Shown here: positions 43,094 through 51,019 of the stretch, piece by piece
How positions within the stretch are numbered: position 1 is the stretch's first letter
Layout: every line of letters begins with the position of its first letter
Source of the DNA: an uncultured Paracoccaceae bacterium
Lineage (GTDB): Bacteria; Pseudomonadota; Alphaproteobacteria; Rhodobacterales; Rhodobacteraceae
Assembly: GCA_937146765.1 (NCBI GenBank)
Contig: CAKZRP010000065.1
Location: forward strand, 124,001 to 188,000
DNA length: 64,000 nucleotides
Direction of reading: 5' to 3'
Notes under the pieces: model-generated
Told to the model about the DNA's origin: nothing
Seen by the model: only the letters and a program-made list of their open reading frames with translations
Database searches by the model: none
Position numbers and translations under genes: made by a program

Positions 43094-43282
43094 TCAGGGT
43101 TTCACGGCCCGGGCTGCCTGTGCAGCTGCTAAGATTTCTTCTGCAATTTCCTCGGCTTCCTCGGGTTCGAAGTCCATCGGGATTTCGATGCCATCCGCTT
43201 CGATGAAGATCCGGACCATGCCGATATCGGTGGGGCCGATCTGCATGTTGGCCTCGATGTCTCTTTCGGTATTGATCCCCAT
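43094..43282 (-). CDS. small conserved protein, DUF6324-like
   Basis: A 62-residue protein: MGINTERDIEANMQIGPTDI, then MVRIFIEADGIEIPMDFEPE and a helical tail EEAEEIAEEILAAAQAA. It matches my memory of the small Rhodobacteraceae family DUF6324, with unknown function. A GGAGC ribosome site lies upstream. The frame extends upstream, but with no ribosome site and no homology. Confidence 0.8.
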   Translation of the reverse strand: MGINTERDIEANMQIGPTDIGMVRIFIEADGIEIPMDFEPEEAEEIAEEILAAAQAARAVKP

Positions 43283-43598
43283 GCTCGGCTCCTTCGGGCG
43301 GCGGAATTCGATGAGTGGCTGTGCTAGCCTGCAGACGCTTAAAAAGCAAGATGTCACCCCTAAACCGAGTGCGGCGGTGCCCCGGACAGCGAGAGGTGGC
43401 ATGGCCTGCGGGCCTTCGTGCGAAGAAGAATCACCCCTGTGCGGTCGAGGGGATACGGAATAAGCGCCTGCGCGCTCACCGCCCGGACCTTGCTCCCGGT
43501 CTCGCCCGCGCAGAGACCGGCCTGACCGAGGGGGGGAGCTTGGATCTCCTTCGGGATCGGAGAAATCACGTGGATGCAAAAAACTTGTGACAAGGGCT
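43283..43598. other. intergenic region without a convincing gene
   Basis: 316 nt between the 62-residue gene and the tRNA promoter. Several short frames cross it on both strands, none with a ribosome site and credible composition. I see only scattered short inverted repeats, for example GGTCTCGCCCGCGCAGAGACC near 43499-43519. Confidence 0.5.
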
Positions 43599-43626
43599 CT
43601 TGCGCTCGGTTTTTCTGTGCTATAAA
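43599..43626 (+). promoter_or_regulatory. promoter of tRNA-His
   Basis: CTTGCG (43599-43604), a 16-nt spacer and TATAAA (43621-43626) fit a sigma-70 promoter whose transcript would begin just before the tRNA at 43639. Confidence 0.6.
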
Positions 43627-43638
43627 CGCCCCCTCAGT

Positions 43639-43715
43639 GCCGCCTTAGCTCAGTTGGTTAGAGCGCTGGATTGTGGATCCAGAGGTCCCCTGTTCAAGCC
43701 AGGGAGGCGGTACCA
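43639..43715 (+). tRNA. tRNA-His (anticodon GTG)
   Basis: A complete cloverleaf of 77 nt including encoded CCA. The acceptor stem pairs GCCGCCT with AGGCGGT (G1-U72 wobble). The D-arm is GCTCAGTTGGTTAGAGC. The anticodon arm is CTGGATTGTGGATCCAG with GTG. The T-arm is CCCTGTTCAAGCCAGGG. The discriminator is A73, and position -1 is T, not G. This is the odd histidine tRNA form described for many alphaproteobacteria. Confidence 0.97.
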
Positions 43716-43874
43716 TCTCCTCCAAAGAACATATAAACCCTTTCATATGCCGGGCTTAGGTCCGTTGCGGCGTCAGGCGTGTCGTGGCCGGGTCCGCGCC
43801 TCCAAGCCGCCGCCCGTCCGAAAAAAGGGACCGCCGGCTGTGCGCCTCGCGGCTGACAGGGTGACTCGCCGAGG

Positions 43875-44234
43875 TTACTCGCCGATCTCCACGTCCTGTT
43901 CGGTTGTGGTGGTCGAACTGTCCGAATCGTTGGCAATCACGGTGAGCACCACCGCAGCGGCAACGACCCCGGCGGCGATGCCGGTTGTCCCCAGCCCACC
44001 GGTGCCAAGCCCATTGTTGCCGGAGGCGGAGTTGCTGGAATTCGGCGCGTTTTCGCGGCAGGTCACTTGCAGCAGGCCGCCGGGAATATAGGTGGCGGAA
44101 ACCACGGTGCCGGAGCCGCACACAAGCCGTGCACGGGCCTCTGCCGCGGCTGCGCCCTGCGCCTGCGACACAGCAGGAGTAAAGGCCAGGGCGGCGCCAA
44201 GGACGATCCGGTGGAACAGCTTTTGTGAGGTCAT
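43875..44234 (-). CDS. secreted hypothetical protein with C-terminal membrane helix
   Basis: A 119-residue protein. The signal peptide is MTSQKLFHRIVLGAALAFTP with cleavage near SQA (about residue 25). Two cysteines (LVCGSGTVV and LQVTCREN) sit in the mature part. A Ser/Asn/Gly-rich stretch leads to a hydrophobic helix (GIAAGVVAAAVVLTVIA), and an acidic Thr-rich tail ends it. It diverges from the exported protein at 44505. The function is unknown. Confidence 0.75.
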   Translation of the reverse strand: MTSQKLFHRIVLGAALAFTPAVSQAQGAAAAEARARLVCGSGTVVSATYIPGGLLQVTCRENAPNSSNSASGNNGLGTGGLGTTGIAAGVVAAAVVLTVIANDSDSSTTTTEQDVEIGE

Positions 44235-44504
44235 GGGAAACTCTTAATTCTCAAATGGGTGACGGAACAGGTGACTCTTCCTTTACTATAGCCAAGGCGA
44301 GTGGCCATTTCGACGTTTTTTCTGGACCACAGGGCCAATGCTGGCAGGGAGCCGGTCGGCGCAGGTTGGAAAACCCCGAGCAGAGCGGCGGTCGCGCCTG
44401 GCTCCGGGGGGCAGAATTTCCGATTGCGGGCTTCGCAGCGGCCTCTTCCTGCGCTACCCTCTCCACCAATAGCTATTGTCTTGGTCATCGGAGATTATTT
44501 TCAA

Positions 44505-45062
44505 ATGAAACGCACAATCGCAGCATTTGGCGCAGCCTTCGTGCTGGCAGGGGCGCAGGTCGCCCAAGCTCAGCAATTGGTCTACACGGTTGTGGTGCCC
44601 GCCGGACAGTTCGGCTCGGCCAATTTCCTGAAGGAAGTCCTGAGCAGCCTCGCATCCATCCAGGCCTTCTGCGGCGGATTGAATGACCGGAGCTACCGGG
44701 TCGACTGCCTTGCCGAACGCCTCGACACTGTGTCCAGCGGTATTCCCGAAGGCACCGATTACGACGAGGTGCGCGCGGTCCTGCAGGAGACCTCCGCCAA
44801 GCTCGAAGCCCTTGCGCAGGGCAACCAAGCGCGCGGCAAGGCGAGAATAAATGTCTCCAATCCCAAGGATGGCAGCGCGGCGGCCCGCCCGCTTCTGGCG
44901 GTGGATGCAGCGCGGCTCGACGCGGTGAACCTCGAGGCCGAAGCGATCCTGGAGGAGGCGCGCACTGTGCTGTTGCGCAGCGCTGGCTCCAGCCAGCGGC
45001 AGAGCCAGTACACGCGGATCGCGCAGGCGATCAATTCCAGCAAGGTGCTGCTGCGATCCTGA
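44505..45062 (+). CDS. secreted hypothetical helical protein
   Basis: A 185-residue protein with a signal peptide (MKRTIAAFGAAFVLAGAQVA, cleavage near AQA, residue 23). The mature part has a possible disulfide pair (FCGGLNDRSYRVDCLAERLD) and long helices (LDAVNLEAEAILEEARTVLL). The frame is open upstream, but the signal peptide fixes the ATG at 44505. It diverges from another small envelope protein, with 270 nt between their starts. No family is recognised. Confidence 0.78.
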   Translation: MKRTIAAFGAAFVLAGAQVAQAQQLVYTVVVPAGQFGSANFLKEVLSSLASIQAFCGGLNDRSYRVDCLAERLDTVSSGIPEGTDYDEVRAVLQETSAKLEALAQGNQARGKARINVSNPKDGSAAARPLLAVDAARLDAVNLEAEAILEEARTVLLRSAGSSQRQSQYTRIAQAINSSKVLLRS

Positions 45063-45110
45063 TCGGGACCGGTGCACCCGGGGGGGCAGGGCCCTCGTTC
45101 GGCCTGCGGA

Positions 45111-45431
45111 TCAGTCGATCTGCAGGCTTTGTCTTATCCGTCCATCGCTGCTGTTCAGGATCAGGATGCGGTTGTCGGTGGTCACCACCGCGATCCAGTC
45201 CGGCCCAAAGGTGACTGCGCGTGCAACCGCCCCTTCCGGCAGGGCGATCTGATCGGGCAGCGGCAGGGATGCGGCCGTGTCACCTTTGCCATCAGACAAA
45301 CGGATGACAAGCAGCGCGATTACCACTAGAACGCCGCCCACCATGATCACGGTCAAGGTGGTGACGAGGCGGCGCAGGAACTTCAACTGCGCCGGTTCGT
45401 CTGGTGTTTCAGGCTCGGAAGGATGTGTCAT
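45111..45431 (-). CDS. small single-TM membrane protein, DUF6476-like
   Basis: A 106-residue protein. A cytoplasmic N-terminus (MTHPSEPETPDEPAQLKFLR) precedes one membrane helix (VTTLTVIMVGGVLVVIALLV, residues 26-45). The C-terminal periplasmic part resembles one beta-propeller strand set (WIAVVTTDNRILILNSSDGR). It fits the Rhodobacteraceae family DUF6476. Its ATG and the rluD ATG share the tetranucleotide CATG, so the two genes are divergent with overlapping starts. Confidence 0.82.
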   Translation of the reverse strand: MTHPSEPETPDEPAQLKFLRRLVTTLTVIMVGGVLVVIALLVIRLSDGKGDTAASLPLPDQIALPEGAVARAVTFGPDWIAVVTTDNRILILNSSDGRIRQSLQID

Positions 45432-46467
45432 GGCCAGTCGTCGCATTGAATTTGAAATCGCGGAAAACCCGCCCAAGCGGTTTGATAAAGCGATTGCGCG
45501 CGATGTGCCAGAGGAAGCCACCCTGTCGCGCACCCGTCTTGCCAAGCTGATCGAAGAGGGCGGCGTCGCGGTGGACGGCGTGGTGGTGCAGGACCCCAAG
45601 GCGCGGATCGACGAGGGCGCGCAAGTGGTGATCACCGTGGAGGAGGCCGAGGACAGTCATATCGGCCCCGAGAATATCCCGCTCGAGGTGGTGTTTGAGG
45701 ATGACGACCTCATTGTGATCAACAAACCGGCGGGCATGGTGGTGCATCCGGCGCCGGGCAGTCCTTCGGGTACTTTGGTCAATGCGCTGCTGCACCACTG
45801 CGGCGGCGCGCTCTCTGGCGTTGGCGGGGTTAAGCGGCCGGGGATCGTGCATCGCATCGACAAGGAGACCTCCGGCCTGTTGGTGGTGGCGAAATCCGAC
45901 GTGGCGCATCAGGGTCTGGCGGCGCAGTTCGAGAAACACACGGTGGAGCGCTATTATCAGGCGATCTGTTATGGCGCCCCCGATGGCAATGATCCCCGCC
46001 TGCGCGGCGTGCGCGGCACCAGTTTCGAGCCGGGGCATATCCTGAAGATCACCACGCAACTGGCGCGCCACAAGACGGACCGCCAGCGTCAGGCGGTGCT
46101 TTTTGAGGGTGGCCGCCATGCGGTCACCCGCGCGCGGATTGTTGAGAGCTTTGGCAAGGACCCGGTGGTTTCGCTGGTGGAGTGCTGGCTGGAGACCGGC
46201 CGCACCCATCAGATCCGGGTGCATCTTGCCCATGCGGGCCATGGGCTGATTGGCGATCCGACCTATGGCAACAAGCGGAAACTGTCGCCTAAGCTCCTGA
46301 GCGAAAAGGGCATTGCCGCGATCGATGGCTTCGCCCGCCAAGCGCTGCACGCTGCTGTTTTGGGGTTTGAGCACCCGGTCAGCGGCGAAATGCTGCGGTT
46401 TGAGGCCCCCCTGCCGCAAGACATGTTGGAGCTGATCGACGCCCTGCGGACCCCGCTTCCGGCCTGA
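45430..46467 (+). CDS. rluD: RluA-family 23S rRNA pseudouridine synthase (RluD type)
   Basis: A 345-residue enzyme that converts uridines of 23S rRNA helix 69 to pseudouridine. An N-terminal S4 domain (SRTRLAKLIEEGGVAVDGVV, residues 33-52) is followed by the catalytic motif GIVHRIDKETSGLLVVAKSD (near 138, with the catalytic Asp). The C-terminal signature ETGRTHQIRVHLAHAGHGLI is present near 257. The start MASRRIEFEI overlaps the divergent small gene. After the stop lies a dispersed repeat. Confidence 0.95.
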   Translation: MASRRIEFEIAENPPKRFDKAIARDVPEEATLSRTRLAKLIEEGGVAVDGVVVQDPKARIDEGAQVVITVEEAEDSHIGPENIPLEVVFEDDDLIVINKPAGMVVHPAPGSPSGTLVNALLHHCGGALSGVGGVKRPGIVHRIDKETSGLLVVAKSDVAHQGLAAQFEKHTVERYYQAICYGAPDGNDPRLRGVRGTSFEPGHILKITTQLARHKTDRQRQAVLFEGGRHAVTRARIVESFGKDPVVSLVECWLETGRTHQIRVHLAHAGHGLIGDPTYGNKRKLSPKLLSEKGIAAIDGFARQALHAAVLGFEHPVSGEMLRFEAPLPQDMLELIDALRTPLPA

Positions 46468-46489
46468 TTTATCCTGATCTTTGGTCTTG

Positions 46490-46617
46490 GAGAGGTTTCG
46501 CTTCGGGCAAAGCCCGAAGCGACTCGCGCCGGGCGCGCCCCTGCGGGGCGCGCCCGGCGCCCGGCCCAACGCCTTGATGGGTCCCGAAGGGGCACAAAAG
46601 GGGGCGGGAGCACCCCC
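46490..46617. repeat. dispersed multi-hairpin repeat, copy A
   Basis: About 128 nt with nested palindromes: GCTTCGGGC/GCCCGAAGC; GCCGGGCGCGCCCC/GGGGCGCGCCCGGC; a CCCGAAGGG hairpin; and GGGGGC...CACCCCC. It matches copy B at 55083-55214 nearly base for base, except in the third hairpin where the sequence changes but pairing is kept. It lies between convergent rluD and an NTF2-like gene. Confidence 0.85.
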
Positions 46618-46649
46618 GAATTTGGCGCTTGGATCGGGCGTTTAGGGGC

Positions 46650-47057
46650 CTAGATCGCTTGCGTCCCAGTGACGGTTTCGCGGAAGTAATCCACCTTTCC
46701 CGCCACCTCATGCGACAGGATATAGGTCAGGCTGGTCACGGTCTGCGCCTTTAGCCCGTAGAAAAACCGCTGATGAAACCGCGTGAGGTGCCAGCCGTCG
46801 CCGAGGGGCTGCGCCTCGATCTCCAGCGCTTCGGTGCCCTGCGGGAAGACCTCCGCCCCAAGTCGCGCGAGGATCGGGCCCATCGCGGCAAGGCCTTTGC
46901 CGGCCTGCCAGCTCACATCCAGATCATCGGCGTAATGGTCGATGCGAAAGTCGATCTCTTCCGCAATATGCGCCATCATGTCGGGGTCTCCGGCGGCGAA
47001 TTTCTGCAAGAGCTGCGCGATGGCGGCTGGGGTTTCGGTGGGGGTCTGCACGGTCAT
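46650..47057 (-). CDS. NTF2-like / SnoaL-type protein
   Basis: A 135-residue single-domain protein. The N-terminus (AIAQLLQKFAAGDPDMMAHI) and the strands after it (DFRIDHYADDL, GWHLTRFHQRFFYGLKA, AGKVDYFRETVTG) fit the cone-shaped NTF2 fold used by SnoaL-like enzymes and ligand-binding proteins. The reaction is unknown. It is divergent from a LysR regulator with an inverted repeat between them, the usual arrangement for a LysR target. Confidence 0.75.
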   Translation of the reverse strand: MTVQTPTETPAAIAQLLQKFAAGDPDMMAHIAEEIDFRIDHYADDLDVSWQAGKGLAAMGPILARLGAEVFPQGTEALEIEAQPLGDGWHLTRFHQRFFYGLKAQTVTSLTYILSHEVAGKVDYFRETVTGTQAI

Positions 47058-47085
47058 CCTAAGGCTCCTTCACAATGGATTTCAT

Positions 47086-47145
47086 TGCAAAGAGGCTGGC
47101 ATGGGGGAGATCCAAAGGATAGACTGATGGATACTCTGCTTTGCA
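47086..47145. promoter_or_regulatory. candidate LysR operator region
   Basis: TGCAAAG (47086-47092) and its exact inverted copy CTTTGCA (47139-47145) bracket the 100-nt divergent promoter region between the NTF2-like gene and the lysR gene. The arms are widely spaced, so they may be two half-sites. Confidence 0.45.
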
Positions 47146-47157
47146 TAGGGAAATGCT

Positions 47158-47997
47158 ATGTTTGACATGATCCCCCTGCGCTACTTTCTCAGCGCCTATG
47201 AAACCGGTTCCATCAGCCTCGCGGCCCGCGCCAATGGCGTCAGCCAGCCGAGCGTCTCTGCCGCCATCCAGCGGCTGGAGCGTGACCTCGACGGCGCGCT
47301 CTTCCTGCGCTCGCGGCAGGGGCTGACGGCGACAGTGCTGGGCGAGCGGCTCTACCGCGAGGCGGCGCCCAGCGTGGCGCATCTGGCTGAGCTGCCCGCG
47401 CGACTGCGACCCGAGGTGCGGCAGCGGGTGCGGTTGCATTGCTACCCGGACGTGCTGCTCGCCCCTTTCACCGCCCCGCTGCAGGCGCTGACCCGTCGGC
47501 GGCCCGAGTTGATCCCGGAGTTCGCCGCCAGCCCGGAGACCTGCGATCTGGCCTGTGTGGCCGAGGACTGCACCCCTGCCGGGCACGTGTTTCTGCCGCT
47601 CTGGGAGGAGAGCTATTGCGTCGCTCTGGCCCGCAGCCACCCTTTGGCAACCGCAACCTGCCTGCAGCCCGAAGACATCCAGTCCCTGCCGCGCATCCAT
47701 CGGCCCTATTGCCCCACCGCAGACCAGCTTTATGCCTATGAGGCCGCCACCGGGGCCACGCCTGCCCCAGGCGCGGCGGCGGTCAACGATCAGCAAGTGC
47801 TCGATCTGGTGGCTGCGGGCCTCGGCCTCGCCTTTGTGCCCTTTACCGTGGGGGAGACTCATCCCGGCGTTGCGCTTGTGCCCCTCGCAGGCATCACCGA
47901 GGTGCGCCGGACGGTGGGGATTTCCCATCGCAAGACCGTGCTCGCCCGAGAGGTGGCAGAAGAAATTGCCATCAGCTTCAAGGAAAAATTGATCTAG
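47158..47997 (+). CDS. LysR family transcriptional regulator
   Basis: A 279-residue LysR protein. The winged helix-turn-helix is residues 5-62 (LRYFLSAYETGSISLAARAN, GVSQPSVSAAIQRLERDLDG, LFLRSRQGLTATVLGERLYR). The C-terminal effector domain is slightly short and ends with GLGLAFVPFTVGETHPGVAL. It probably controls itself and the divergent NTF2-like gene. The effector is unknown. Confidence 0.9.
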   Translation: MFDMIPLRYFLSAYETGSISLAARANGVSQPSVSAAIQRLERDLDGALFLRSRQGLTATVLGERLYREAAPSVAHLAELPARLRPEVRQRVRLHCYPDVLLAPFTAPLQALTRRRPELIPEFAASPETCDLACVAEDCTPAGHVFLPLWEESYCVALARSHPLATATCLQPEDIQSLPRIHRPYCPTADQLYAYEAATGATPAPGAAAVNDQQVLDLVAAGLGLAFVPFTVGETHPGVALVPLAGITEVRRTVGISHRKTVLAREVAEEIAISFKEKLI

Positions 47998-48168
47998 ATC
48001 AGAGCCTTGGCGAATTCCTGATCTTTTTTCGCGTCTTTTGTGACGCATTTCACAGAAGCCATGCGTTGCCCTTTGTATAACACTTGACAACGGGTCACTT
48101 GAAACACGGGCCCCCAATACCCAAATGGGCTGATGTTAAGTCCTTATACATTCGAAAGGGACAGATCG

Positions 48169-49065
48169 ATGGCGAATTATGCAAACCTCCCGGCCCCGTC
48201 ACCCGAAGGCGGGCTGAACCGCTACTTGCAGGAAATCCGTAAATTCCCGCTCCTTGAGCCGGAAGAGGAATACATGCTGGCCAAGCGTTGGGTGGAAGAG
48301 CAGGACACCGAGGCGGCGCATAAGATGGTGACCTCTCACCTGCGTCTCGCGGCCAAGATCGCCATGGGGTATCGCGGCTATGGCCTGCCGCAGGCCGAGG
48401 TGATCTCCGAAGCCAACGTCGGTCTGATGCAGGCGGTGAAACGCTTTGATCCCGAAAAAGGCTTCCGTCTGGCGACCTACGCCATGTGGTGGATCCGCGC
48501 CTCGATCCAGGAATATATCCTGCGGTCCTGGAGCCTTGTGAAGCTCGGCACCACCTCGGCGCAGAAGAAACTGTTCTTCAACCTGCGCAAGGCAAAGGCC
48601 CGGATCGGCGCGCTGGAAGAGGGCGATTTGCGTCCCGAAACCGTCGCTCAGATCGCCAAGGACCTTGGGGTGACCGAGGATGAGGTGATCTCGATGAACC
48701 GCCGGATGTCCGGTGGCGATGCCTCCCTCAATGCGATGGTGGGCAGCGATGGCGACAGCACCATGCAGTGGCAGGATTGGCTCGAGGATGAGGACGCCGA
48801 TCAGGCCGGTGATTATGCCGAGCGGGACGAAATGGAAGCCCGTCGCGAGTTGCTGGTGCAGGCGATGGCTGTGCTGAACGACCGCGAGCGCGATATCTTG
48901 ACCCAACGCCGCCTGACCGACGAGGCCAAGACGCTGGAAGACCTGAGCGTTCAGTATGACGTCAGCCGGGAACGTATCCGCCAGATCGAAGTGCGGGCGT
49001 TTGAAAAGCTGCAGAAGAAAATGCGCGAACTGGCCGCAGGCAAGGGCATGTTGCAGCCCGTCTGA
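48169..49065 (+). CDS. rpoH: heat-shock sigma factor RpoH (sigma 32)
   Basis: An alternative sigma factor for heat-shock genes. 298 residues. Region 2 includes YMLAKRWVEEQDTEAAHKMV and LATYAMWWIRASIQEYILRS. The RpoH-box region is LVKLGTTSAQKKLFFNLRKA (about residues 124-143), which distinguishes it from RpoD. Region 4.2 is [20 protein letters not shown]. The start at 48169 (MANYANLPAPS) has AAAGGGA upstream; an in-frame ATG 12 codons earlier is less likely. CTTGACA and CTTGAAA stretches upstream (near 48085-48105) could be promoter elements, but no pair is convincing. Confidence 0.96.
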   Translation: MANYANLPAPSPEGGLNRYLQEIRKFPLLEPEEEYMLAKRWVEEQDTEAAHKMVTSHLRLAAKIAMGYRGYGLPQAEVISEANVGLMQAVKRFDPEKGFRLATYAMWWIRASIQEYILRSWSLVKLGTTSAQKKLFFNLRKAKARIGALEEGDLRPETVAQIAKDLGVTEDEVISMNRRMSGGDASLNAMVGSDGDSTMQWQDWLEDEDADQAGDYAERDEMEARRELLVQAMAVLNDRERDILTQRRLTDEAKTLEDLSVQYDVSRERIRQIEVRAFEKLQKKMRELAAGKGMLQPV

Positions 49066-49121
49066 ACCGCTGTTCGCGAAGCGAGTTTGTCATAAGCGCC
49101 TTTCTCCCTCGGGTGCAGACA

Positions 49122-49155
49122 AAACAGGGGCCACCGGATCGGTGGCCCCTTTGTT
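49122..49155 (+). terminator. intrinsic terminator after rpoH
   Basis: A perfect 10-bp stem AGGGGCCACC/GGTGGCCCCT with loop GGATC is followed by TTTGTTGTTG, 57 nt after the rpoH stop. Confidence 0.82.
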
Positions 49156-49643
49156 GTTGCGGGCGCTCCCCTTGATGACTGGCCTTGGTGTCTTGCCTTG
49201 GGGGCTGCCCCAGGGGAGTTCACCCTGGAGGCGGCCTGAGGCGGGATGCCTGAGCGGAAAAGGGGATGTGCCTGTAGCGGGCTGCTGGGGCGCGTTTGTG
49301 CCGAGTGGCGGCGTCCTGGCCGAGCGTGCGAGAGGCGGTGCGGGATAGCGCTGCAAAGCTGGCTCTAGCGGAGGCGGCGGGCGGCAGCGCGGATCTGCGA
49401 TGGCTGGCTTGATGACTGGGGTGCTGGCTTTGCTGGCAGTCTGGCTGGGGACGTTTCCGTTCCTGGCTGGATCGCTTGCTGCTGGCTGCCGGTGTCATCT
49501 GGCGTGCTGCAGTTGAGTCTTTTCTACCCAAGGTGATCCTCGGGGTCAATGAAAAATTGCAATGAAATCAAATACTTGACTGATGTTGTCGGGAATTCTT
49601 ACCTGAGTTTTCCGCTCGGAAATCCCCGCGCCTGTGTCAAAAG
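49156..49643. other. intergenic region without a recognised gene
   Basis: 488 nt. The first part is G-rich with many GCTGG and GGCTGG repeats (densest 49370-49510), which read as compositional bias rather than code. From about 49530 the sequence turns AT-rich (TGAAAAATTGCAATGAAATC). Frames crossing it have poor composition and no ribosome site. It may be a decayed gene, but no family can be read from it. Confidence 0.5.
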
Positions 49644-49683
49644 GCAAAAAAACCGCGCTCTGCCAAGGCGGTGCGCGGTTTCA
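49644..49683 (-). terminator. intrinsic terminator of the dipeptidase gene
   Basis: On the minus strand AAACCGCGC/GCGCGGTTT with a 14-nt loop is followed by TTTTG, 19 nt after the dipeptidase stop. Confidence 0.78.
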
Positions 49684-49701
49684 GGGAGCGCGCAGGCGGG
49701 C

Positions 49702-50874
49702 TCAGTCGAGGCGGGCGCGGATCACGCGGAACATGTTTTCCCCTGCCACCTTGCGGATCTGCGCCGGGCTCAGGCCCTGGTCGAGCATCGCCTGGGTGAG
49801 GGCCGCCAGTTCGGAGGTGTCGAACTCGGTGGTGACCGAGCCGTCGAAATCCGACCCCAGGGCGACGTGATTCTCGCCCACCACCTCAATGGCGGATGCA
49901 ATTGCCTTGGCCACCCCGGCGGGGGAGGCGTCGCAAACCGCCTCTGCCCAATAACCGATGCCGATCACCCCGCCGGTGGCGGCGATCTGGCGCATCAGAT
50001 CGTCGGGCAGGTTGCGCTTGACCGGGCAGATCCTGTGGATGCCGCCATGGGAGAGAACGATGGGCACATCCACCATCTCCAGCACATCGCGCACCACCTG
50101 CGGGCTGGAATGGGCCACATCGAGGATCAGCCCCTGGTCCACGGTGGCCGCCACCACCGCGCGGCCAAACGCGGTCAGCCCCTGATCGCCACTTCCATGC
50201 AGCGAGCCGCCAAGCTCGTTGTCAAAGAAATGCTGCAGCGCGATCAGCCGATAGCCCGCCTCCACCAGCCCGTCGAGCTTGCCGATATCCCCTTCCAGCG
50301 CATGGGCGCCTTCCAGCCCGAGCAGCCCTCCCACCACCGGCTCCCCGGCCAGCTTGCGCTCCATCAGCGCATCGAGATCCGCCTCGGTGCGGATGATCCG
50401 CAACTGGCCCTCTGCCCGTTCCTGGAACCGGTGCAGTTTGCGGGCCTGATGGAGGGCGCGCTCGTATAGCGAGCTCCAGGTCGGCAGCGGCCAGAGCTGG
50501 CCGATGGCGAGCAGGGTAATATCGTCGCGCGCCTCGGCCTCGTTGTGGTCGTAGTTCTGCCCGGCGGGGGATTTGGTGACCGCGGTGAAGACCTGCAGCG
50601 CCACATTGCCTTCGATCAGTCGCGGGATATCGACCTGGCCCCGGTTGCCGCGCTCGGTCAGGTCGCGCTTCCACAACAGCGGGTCGGCATGCAGGTCGCC
50701 AATCACCAGCGCGTCATGCAGGGTGCGCGCCTCGGCACTGACCGGGTAGGGGGCGTGGTCCTGCACCGCGTTGCGGCTCCGCTCCAGCGCCGCAGGGCCA
50801 AAGACCACCACTGCGATCAGGCCAAGGCCGGTCAGCACCATGATCCTGGTGATCCAGCGCATCAATCTCGCCAT
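49702..50874 (-). CDS. membrane dipeptidase (peptidase family M19)
   Basis: A 390-residue zinc dipeptidase of the renal dipeptidase type. An N-terminal membrane anchor (WITRIMVLTGLGLIAVVVFG, residues 7-26) precedes the amidohydrolase-fold domain. Metal ligands are visible in VIGDLHADPLLW (HxD, near 61-66), GLEGAHALEGD (Glu) and VDVPIVLSHGGIHRICPVKR (His). VALGSDFDGSV near 340 is the C-terminal landmark. It should act in the periplasm, facing out from the inner membrane. Monocistronic with its own terminator. Confidence 0.93.
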   Translation of the reverse strand: MARLMRWITRIMVLTGLGLIAVVVFGPAALERSRNAVQDHAPYPVSAEARTLHDALVIGDLHADPLLWKRDLTERGNRGQVDIPRLIEGNVALQVFTAVTKSPAGQNYDHNEAEARDDITLLAIGQLWPLPTWSSLYERALHQARKLHRFQERAEGQLRIIRTEADLDALMERKLAGEPVVGGLLGLEGAHALEGDIGKLDGLVEAGYRLIALQHFFDNELGGSLHGSGDQGLTAFGRAVVAATVDQGLILDVAHSSPQVVRDVLEMVDVPIVLSHGGIHRICPVKRNLPDDLMRQIAATGGVIGIGYWAEAVCDASPAGVAKAIASAIEVVGENHVALGSDFDGSVTTEFDTSELAALTQAMLDQGLSPAQIRKVAGENMFRVIRARLD

Positions 50875-51019
50875 CGTGTTGAACCTCCTTGCAAATTCCT
50901 GCGCAGGCTAGGCCAGTCGGGGGGCGGGACAAAGGAAAAACCAAAGCCCGGGCTTGGCCGAGGCGGATTCCCGCGGGTAGTGTGAGCGCAAACAGGATTC
51001 CGTTAGGGAGAAAGAGATC

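Noticed and set aside
48085..48168. Heat-shock (sigma 32) promoter before rpoH
   Set aside because: CTTGAAA and a C-rich CCCCCAATAC are present, but their spacing is too short for the known consensus, so no promoter is claimed.
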